From contig JBLHWU010000224.1 of NCBI GenBank assembly GCA_047629355.1, forward strand, positions 1-9,984: a DNA stretch of 9,984 nt, in the 5' to 3' direction. The position numbers and the translations under genes are program-made. Under the pieces are notes generated by a model. That model searched no databases, had not been told where the DNA came from, and worked only from the letters and a program-made list of their open reading frames with translations. The stretch is from CAYUNA01 sp047629355. GTDB lineage: Bacteria > Bacteroidota > Bacteroidia > Chitinophagales > Saprospiraceae. Shown here one piece after another: positions 5,856 through 9,984 of the stretch; the stretch's first letter is position 1, and each line of letters begins with the position of its first letter.

Positions 5856-5886
5856 ACGGTCAACGGTAGATGGTGGACGGCGTGCC
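5856..5886. repeat. ACGGTCAACGGT-type degenerate repeat upstream of gldN
   Basis: The plus strand reads ACGGTCAACGG, then a short variant, then GGTGGACGGCGTGCC. Similar units occur at 7728-7750 (GACGGTCAACGGCAGACGG). On the minus strand this block is open and would add a false 15-residue N-terminus rich in Arg, Pro, Ser and Val to GldN. Confidence 0.55.
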
Positions 5887-5891
5887 AATTG

Positions 5892-5944
5892 AAAACCACC
5901 TTGGTTAAAATTAATTGATTATTAGTAACTACTCAGGTGGTTTT
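5892..5944 (-). promoter_or_regulatory. 10-bp inverted repeat in the gldN leader
   Basis: AAAACCACCT (5892-5901) and AGGTGGTTTT (5935-5944) are perfect reverse complements around a 33-nt loop. In the gldN transcript orientation the stem ends in GGTGGTTTTC, 49 nt before the start codon. It could be an attenuator, a processing site or a protein-binding structure; the tail is too short in T's for a confident terminator. Confidence 0.4.
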
Positions 5945-6083
5945 TAGTTAAAAATAGTTAAAATAATGATTTTTTGTCAAAAATTTGAGAAAATCAGACA
6001 AATATAATTTTTAAACAAAACTATAAATAACTGATAATCAATAAATTAAAGTATCTGAGTAATTACAAATTAATTGATTATTA
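5908..6083. repeat. Direct 17-mer repeats with inverted partners in the gldM-gldN spacer
   Basis: AAATTAATTGATTATTA occurs exactly at 5908-5924 and 6067-6083. Next to the first copy is GTAACTACTCAG (5925-5936), whose reverse complement recurs with one change at 6055-6066 beside the second copy. TTGATTATTAGT (5915-5926) has an inverted partner ACTGATAATCAA (6030-6041, 11 of 12). The segment is thus built from related AT-rich units in both orientations. Confidence 0.6.
5999..6006 (-). promoter_or_regulatory. Candidate -7 box TATATTTG for gldN
   Basis: The minus strand reads TATATTTG, an exact TAnnTTTG match, 155 bp upstream of gldN. A second exact match, TAGTTTTG, lies at 6016-6023. Neither has a well-spaced TTTG -33 element, and the region is AT-rich enough for chance matches. 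Confidence 0.3.
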
Positions 6084-6120
6084 AATTGAAAAGAAAGATT
6101 AGTTTTTTCGGGAGTCCAAC

Positions 6121-6143
6121 CCGCAACTCGTAATCCGCAACTC
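6121..6143. repeat. CCGCAACTC pair at the gldM stop
   Basis: CCGCAACTC occurs at 6121-6129 and 6135-6143, a 14-nt period, with GTAAT between. The second copy lies 2 nt from the gldM stop codon (6148-6146). It is a different unit from the ACGGT and ATTCAGCA families but sits in the same kind of place, directly at a gene end. Confidence 0.55.
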
Positions 6144-6145
6144 AA

Positions 6146-7660
6146 TTACTTGATATTAAAAAACATTTCTGGCATTTTTCGACCTGCGTCATCGCCTGGA
6201 CAGCGGACTTTGATATTGTTAAAGTAAAAGATGTCCTTCAATGCTGCCTTGTCAATCAAGCGGCGAGTCTCGCTACCAAAGCGAGCTTTTCGATTCTTTG
6301 CCGTCGCTGCATCGCCGTTGCGAACACGGGTAATTTCAAAACCATCTACGCTACATTTTGCATCAAAATCGAAATTTTCTAAAATTGGAATTAAACCTTG
6401 TTGCGCTTTAAATTCTGCCAAACGAATCGAACCGCCTGTGTTATTTCCAAGCTTCATGGTTGGGTTCGGAATTTTCTTGATTTTATATTTCAAAGTCGTT
6501 GGGTCTAAACTGCCGCCCGAAACGGTGATGGTCGCTTCGCCTTTTCTCTCTGGAATAGCGATGTATTCACCACTTGATTTTTTAGTTAAATTAATACCAT
6601 TTGCAGAAACGTTCATGTCCGTTGTAGAAATCCCCGCTGCCGAAATTGAAATAGGATTTTCCACACCAATATACATCACATTCATTTTATTCAAAGAAAC
6701 AGCTACCGAACGGTCACCAACTTCGTAGCCAAATTTTCGAGAAAAAATTTCCTCTTCGCCCGTAATTGGATTCGTCATTTTTATCGACATCTTGTGTTGC
6801 CGCGACCCGATTGAATTAGGGTTTGTAGCAAAAACTGCTTTCCCATCTTCCACTCGCAACGGACGACCGTCTACGCTAATCGACAAATTATCAGCAGTGC
6901 TACTATAAGCGGCTAAGAAAATTTCTCCTTCATATTTTTCACCACGAATCACATAATTATTATTGGTTGAAATGACGGGGTAAAATTTGTCAGGACGCAC
7001 CACGTCGATATTCATTTGATTGAAAAAATGATTTAAAATAGTGGTCTCGGTTAATTTTGCATCATTTTGAAATTTACTTAAAATCGGCAAAACTGCAGCA
7101 ACGGGCATTTGTTGAAAAGTAAATTGTTCCCATGTTCTTTTATCAGAGTCTTCAGGAATTGGATTTATTTTTAAAGGAATATTATTTCCAATTTCTTGGC
7201 GAATCGCTTTATTATCTACGAGTGCCAAAAGCTGTTCCCGTGTTTCAATAATTTTACCTTTTAAAACTTCCGCTCGCCCATTTTTCAATAAAATCCGTTG
7301 CGAAATATCTTTGTTATCTTTCTGTTTCGGTAACCCATTTTTATCCAAACCACCTGCTGCTTCGATTATTTCAGCGCGTAATTCATTGATGTAATTGAAG
7401 AATTCATTGGCTGTTTCTTGCATTTTTTTGACCTTCTCCTTGAAAGGCTCGTACTGCGAGTAGGCATCTGCTTGTTTATTGATAGCAATCGCAAGTTTTT
7501 CGTTCGAGACTTCCACCAATTGACTGCTTTCGTTCAGGCTTTTATCCATAAAAAATAAGGCTTGCATCACTTCTGCCGATACGTTGAGTGCCAACATAGC
7601 GGTCAGCACGAGATACATTAAATTGACCATCAGCTGGCGCGGTTCCTTTGGTATTGACAC
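6146..7660 (-). CDS. gldM: Type IX secretion motor protein GldM
   Basis: This is 504 residues if it starts at GTG 7660, which gives the family N-terminus (SIPKEPRQLMVNLMYLV). The longer frame from ATG 7789 adds 43 codons through repeat DNA and is unlikely to be translated. GldM/PorM is an inner-membrane protein with one N-terminal helix and a long periplasmic part; the helix pairs with GldL to form the proton-driven motor, and the periplasmic domains reach GldN/GldK. Here the helix is at about residues 10-31, followed by a helical segment rich in Lys, Glu and Gln, and then several beta domains. The C-terminus ends with a typical DIFYFNNIKVR block. The usual length is about 510-520, so it looks complete. 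gldL is not upstream in this window, so the usual gldKLMN order is broken. No close -7 box is certain; one candidate lies at 7842-7849. Confidence 0.93.
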   Translation of the reverse strand: MSIPKEPRQLMVNLMYLVLTAMLALNVSAEVMQALFFMDKSLNESSQLVEVSNEKLAIAINKQADAYSQYEPFKEKVKKMQETANEFFNYINELRAEIIEAAGGLDKNGLPKQKDNKDISQRILLKNGRAEVLKGKIIETREQLLALVDNKAIRQEIGNNIPLKINPIPEDSDKRTWEQFTFQQMPVAAVLPILSKFQNDAKLTETTILNHFFNQMNIDVVRPDKFYPVISTNNNYVIRGEKYEGEIFLAAYSSTADNLSISVDGRPLRVEDGKAVFATNPNSIGSRQHKMSIKMTNPITGEEEIFSRKFGYEVGDRSVAVSLNKMNVMYIGVENPISISAAGISTTDMNVSANGINLTKKSSGEYIAIPERKGEATITVSGGSLDPTTLKYKIKKIPNPTMKLGNNTGGSIRLAEFKAQQGLIPILENFDFDAKCSVDGFEITRVRNGDAATAKNRKARFGSETRRLIDKAALKDIFYFNNIKVRCPGDDAGRKMPEMFFNIK

Positions 7661-7683
7661 AGCACAAATAGTTTTTAGTGTTG

Positions 7684-7702
7684 CTTCGGCGTGACTCCGA
7701 AG
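7684..7702 (-). other. Hairpin in the gldM leader
   Basis: CTTCGG (7684-7689) pairs with CCGAAG (7697-7702) around a 7-nt loop, ending 24 nt before the proposed GTG start. It may affect translation initiation at this non-ATG start, or be another dispersed repeat; no T-run follows. Confidence 0.4.
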
Positions 7703-7717
7703 AACAGATTTTGAAAT

Positions 7718-7786
7718 AATAGACGATTGACGGTCAACGGCAGACGGTTGAGGGCGCGACGTTGAGAGACAAGGTTGTCGTCTATT
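7718..7786. repeat. Repeat block bounded by 9-bp inverted ends (AATAGACGA / TCGTCTATT)
   Basis: AATAGACGA at 7718-7726 and TCGTCTATT at 7778-7786 are perfect reverse complements enclosing 51 bp. The inside begins with TTGACGGTCAACGGCAGACGG, the ACGGTCAACGG family also found upstream of gldN. The block overlaps the open frame upstream of gldM and generates most of its false N-terminal extension. Confidence 0.5.
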
Positions 7787-7841
7787 CAAGTAATTTTAAT
7801 CCAATCTTATTTTGTTGACTGCTGAATGTAATGGTTAGAAA

Positions 7842-7849
7842 CAAAAATA
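7842..7849 (-). promoter_or_regulatory. Candidate -7 box TATTTTTG for gldM
   Basis: The minus strand reads TATTTTTG, matching TAnnTTTG, 182 bp upstream of the proposed gldM start. The long leader and the lack of a good -33 element make this tentative. Confidence 0.25.
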
Positions 7850-7976
7850 TCGTGTTATTTACATTCTCATAATGAAAGAGCAATATAAAGATACAGGTAC
7901 TTACTAAATAATTTTTATCATTATGTAAAAGATAAGATTATTTATAACCATTATATTTACAATTAGTATTGAATTT

Positions 7977-8008
7977 CCGTGTGCCGTAAACAGTCAACCG
8001 TGTGCCGT
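7977..8008 (+). repeat. Two CCGTGTGCCGT copies 21 bp apart upstream of tatC
   Basis: CCGTGTGCCGT occurs exactly at 7977-7987 and 7998-8008. The 21-bp period equals two helical turns, and the second copy covers the -33 zone of the tatC promoter. It may be a regulatory site by position, but the same unit also occurs elsewhere as an intergenic repeat. Confidence 0.6.
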
Positions 8009-8024
8009 TTTAACCAAATCTTAT

Positions 8025-8032
8025 TACATTTG
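8025..8032 (+). promoter_or_regulatory. Bacteroidota -7 box TACATTTG for tatC
   Basis: This is an exact TAnnTTTG match inside TTACATTTGCA, the same 11-mer found upstream of the antiporter gene. It ends 19 nt before the tatC ATG, giving a leader of roughly 12-15 nt. No clear TTTG is seen at -33. Confidence 0.6.
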
Positions 8033-8051
8033 CAAAAAAAACAATTCAGTT

Positions 8052-8894
8052 ATGGCATTAGACCAAGTTGATGTAGATAATTACGAAGAACAAGTGGAAA
8101 AGGAAATGTCCTTTTTAGACCATTTGGAAGAGTTGCGTTGGCATTTGGTGCGAGCAGTTTCATCTATTGTAGTAGTTGGAACGATCGTGTTTTTAGCGAA
8201 AGACTTCGTTTTCGATACGGTTCTATTTGGACCTCGTAATGATGATTTTTGGTCCTATCAGGGCATATGTAACTTATCGGAGTTGTTGGGTATGGGAGAT
8301 GTACTGTGTCTGGAACCAACCATTTTTAAAATTATTGCTACTGAATTTGGCGAGCGATTTATTGTGCACATTAAGGTGTCGATAATGTTGGGATTTGTGA
8401 TAGCATTTCCTTACATCTTCTACCAGTTTTGGAGTTTTATTGCGCCAGGGTTATATGATAAAGAACGCAAAGCAGCGCGTGGAGTCGTATTTATTTGTTC
8501 GTCTTTATTTATTATGGGCGTCTTATTTGGCTACTTTATCATCTCTCCTTTTGCAGTGAATTTTTTGGCAGGTTATGAAATTCAAGGAGTTGAAGCGACT
8601 ACTTCTTTAGCGTCTTATGTGAGCTATATGATGATGTTTACGATACCCACTGGAATTATTTTTGAATTGCCAGTAGTGGTATATTTTTTAGCAAAAGTAG
8701 GGTTAGTGACTGCTGATTTTATGAGAACGTATCGCCGTCATGCAGTCGTTGTGATATTGGTAATGGCAGCTTTAATCACGCCGCCGGATGTAGTGACGCA
8801 GTTTTTAATCGGTATTCCATTGTACTTTTTATATGAGATTAGTATTTTAATTGCAGGGCGGGTAGAAAAGAAGAACGAGTTGGCAATGCGTTAA
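8052..8894 (+). CDS. tatC: Twin-arginine translocase subunit TatC
   Basis: This 280-residue six-helix inner-membrane protein is the twin-arginine signal receptor of the Tat pathway, which exports folded proteins. Diagnostic blocks are FLDHLEELRWHL (21-32) before helix 1, FPYIFYQFWSFIAPGLYDKE (119-138) with the conserved Glu138 of the cytoplasmic loop, FELPVVVYFL (204-213) with the membrane Glu205, and TPPDVVTQ (243-250). The periplasmic loop between helices 1 and 2 is long (about 51-100) and holds Cys73 and Cys86. The length is normal for Bacteroidota, which are longer than Escherichia coli here. It reads away from gldM from its own -7 box. No tatA is next to it in this window. Confidence 0.96.
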   Translation: MALDQVDVDNYEEQVEKEMSFLDHLEELRWHLVRAVSSIVVVGTIVFLAKDFVFDTVLFGPRNDDFWSYQGICNLSELLGMGDVLCLEPTIFKIIATEFGERFIVHIKVSIMLGFVIAFPYIFYQFWSFIAPGLYDKERKAARGVVFICSSLFIMGVLFGYFIISPFAVNFLAGYEIQGVEATTSLASYVSYMMMFTIPTGIIFELPVVVYFLAKVGLVTADFMRTYRRHAVVVILVMAALITPPDVVTQFLIGIPLYFLYEISILIAGRVEKKNELAMR

Positions 8895-8933
8895 GGCAAA
8901 GTAAAATGACCACTTTATTAATTTATTTTGCCT
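8894..8933 (+). terminator. Stem-loop at the tatC stop codon, possible weak terminator
   Basis: AGGCAAAGTAAA (8894-8905) pairs with TTTATTTTGCCT (8922-8933) along 12 bp with one G-T wobble; the stem begins in the tatC stop codon. The T-rich part is inside the stem and no clean T-run follows, so termination may be partial and the downstream gene may be read through. Confidence 0.4.
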
Positions 8934-8951
8934 GAAACTTTATTTTGAAAA

Positions 8952-9984
8952 ATGAATAATTTGGCAGAAATGAGCAATATGAAATTTAAAAATCAGGCTG
9001 TATTTTTTTTATTAGTTGGTCTTTTTTTGAGCTTTGGTTTACAAGCTCAAAAACCTGTCGTGGTGAAAATTGATGCGGATTCTATTCAAATTGGCGATGC
9101 CGTTTCGATGGAATTTATTGTGAATATTGCGGGTGGTGTTTCGATTAAAAAAGTAAGTTTTGCCAACTATGATTCTATTGAATCAGTGGTGCGAAGACCA
9201 ACGGTGGATGGTTCAGAAATATTTTATGCCGATTTTGAAATGCAAGGGTATGGAGTATGGAAGTCACCTGGGAATGATAAAAATATTATTTTTGAAAAGC
9301 CAGACTTGGATTGGACGAGCAAAGAAGGCGATAATGATTTACAACGGAATGCCTTAACTTTTACGATTTGGAATGAAGGGATTTATATCTTGCCGCCTGT
9401 CCAAATTACCTTTAATCGAGGTGGTCGGACGTACAAGCAGAATTCCAATAAAATTCCGTTAGTCGTCGGTTCGCCGTTAGTGGAGGCTGCGGCAAATCAG
9501 CAGGATTCAATTGCACTGAGTGACATCAAACCAATTATCGAAGAACCAGTTAAATTAGCTGATTACATACCATATATAATAGGTGTCATTTTATTGATTC
9601 ATTTGATTTGTCTAATTTATTTTTTGATGAACAATCAGCAGAAAACTGAGCTTTTGCCGATACCTGTGATGCAAATGACGAGTCATGCTTTGGCGGGAAA
9701 TAAGTTGACTATTTTGAAAAATGGGCAGCTTTGGCAACAAGGAAATGTGAAAGAATACTTGAGTAAATTAACGTTTATCGTAAGAGAATATTTAGAAAAT
9801 AGGTATGATATTCCGGCGTTGGAAAGTACGTCAGGGCAGATTTTACAAAAAATAAAGTCTGTAGGTTTATCGGATAACATACAAATGGGCTTGCGTGAAT
9901 TGTTTCAAAAATCGGATTTGGTAAAGTTTGCGAAAGCAGAACCGGAGCCTGATTTTTTGGAAAATTCTTACAGAAAAGCGGCAA
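8952..9984 (+). CDS. BatD-like exported membrane protein, 5' part
   Basis: The frame is open from ATG 8952 to the right edge, 344 complete codons with no stop. The start could also be ATG 8970 or ATG 8979; the last removes nine hydrophilic residues and gives a standard signal peptide (MKFKNQAVFFLLVGLFLSFG, ending QAQ). A periplasmic beta-rich part follows: DSIQIGDAVSMEFIV at about 43-57, LTFTIWNEGIYILPPVQITF at about 135-154. A membrane helix lies at about 206-227, with a cytoplasmic C-terminal part (NVKEYLSKLTFIVREYLENR, 265-284; SDLVKFAKAEPEP, 321-333). This layout fits the Bacteroidota BatD-like proteins found with MoxR ATPases and DUF58/BatA/BatB VWA proteins. None of those partners is visible here, so the assignment rests on protein architecture. 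It starts 57 bp after tatC. Confidence 0.72.
   Translation, partial: MNNLAEMSNMKFKNQAVFFLLVGLFLSFGLQAQKPVVVKIDADSIQIGDAVSMEFIVNIAGGVSIKKVSFANYDSIESVVRRPTVDGSEIFYADFEMQGYGVWKSPGNDKNIIFEKPDLDWTSKEGDNDLQRNALTFTIWNEGIYILPPVQITFNRGGRTYKQNSNKIPLVVGSPLVEAAANQQDSIALSDIKPIIEEPVKLADYIPYIIGVILLIHLICLIYFLMNNQQKTELLPIPVMQMTSHALAGNKLTILKNGQLWQQGNVKEYLSKLTFIVREYLENRYDIPALESTSGQILQKIKSVGLSDNIQMGLRELFQKSDLVKFAKAEPEPDFLENSYRKAA

Larger units (their letters stand above)
5844..6145. other. 302-bp gldM-gldN spacer with nested repeats
   Basis: There is no gene in this A/T-rich stretch. From left to right it holds the ACGGTCAACGGT-type block (5856-5886), a 10-bp inverted repeat (5892-5944), two candidate minus-strand -7 boxes (5999-6006, 6016-6023), two copies of a 17-mer (5908-5924, 6067-6083) with inverted partners, and a CCGCAACTC pair next to the gldM stop (6121-6143). 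A spacer this long inside a gldMN pair suggests separate control of gldN. Confidence 0.7.
7661..8051. other. 391-bp divergent spacer between gldM and tatC
   Basis: There is no supported gene here; the open minus frame across 7661-7789 reads through repeats. Contents from left to right are a CTTCGG/CCGAAG hairpin in the gldM leader (7684-7702), an inverted-repeat-bounded repeat block (7718-7786), an ATTCAGCA-type unit on the minus strand (near 7813-7826), a candidate -7 box for gldM (TATTTTTG, minus, 7842-7849), an AT-rich middle, two CCGTGTGCCGT copies 21 bp apart (7977-8008), and the tatC -7 box (8025-8032). Confidence 0.65.

Noticed and set aside
7829..7953. TAATGGTTA / TAACCATTA inverted pair as element ends
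   Set aside because: The arms are only 9 bp, 107 bp apart, AT-rich, and have no further support.
4041..8008. A CRISPR array made of the spacer repeats
   Set aside because: Units are short, degenerate, scattered over 4 kb and separated by genes; there are no regular unique spacers and no cas genes.
9160..9984. Small frames on both strands within the BatD-like gene
   Set aside because: The frame from 8952 is open through the whole region with a signal peptide and membrane helix, so these are shadows.

Overview
The window looks like a chromosomal segment of a gliding or type IX-secreting member of the Bacteroidota. The evidence is a GldM and a GldN homologue, Bacteroidota-type -7 promoter boxes (TAnnTTTG), AT-rich intergenic DNA without clear Shine-Dalgarno sites, and a LemA/TPM/TPM gene trio. 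A lineage near Saprospiria is a guess from overall flavour, not something the sequence proves. There is no rRNA, tRNA, CRISPR array, transposase, integrase or phage gene.

Layout. Positions 1-364 (minus) hold the 5' part of an unrecognised exported protein. A 281-bp divergent spacer with an operator-like inverted repeat follows. Positions 646-2562 (plus) are an apparent operon: a LemA-family protein, a cytoplasmic TPM-domain protein, and an exported, membrane-anchored TPM protein with a long glycine-rich tail. It ends at a strong bidirectional terminator shared with a convergent Cys-rich lipoprotein gene (2605-2934, minus). Next is a CaCA-type Na+/Ca2+ antiporter (3029-3967, minus), whose leader carries a terminator-like hairpin between its promoter box and start codon.

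Positions 4158-7660 (minus) are the type IX secretion block: gldM, gldN and a second gldN copy. The second copy is intact along its whole length except for one in-frame TAG at codon 54, where the intact gldN has TGG (Trp54). gldM and gldN are not preceded by gldK or gldL; beyond the gldM start lies only spacer and then divergent tatC. tatC (8052-8894, plus) is followed by a BatD-like exported membrane protein that runs off the right edge (8952-9984).

The spacers around the gld genes are unusual. They hold several families of short degenerate repeats (CCGTGTGCCGT/ACGGTCAACGGT type, ATTCAGCA type, CCGCAACTC type), a 42-nt near-perfect palindrome between the two gldN copies, and inverted-repeat-bounded segments. 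Some of these repeats are read through by open frames and would create false N-terminal extensions on GldM and GldN. The two best leads are the amber-interrupted gldN copy and this repeat-filled architecture. I found no convincing new multi-gene system.
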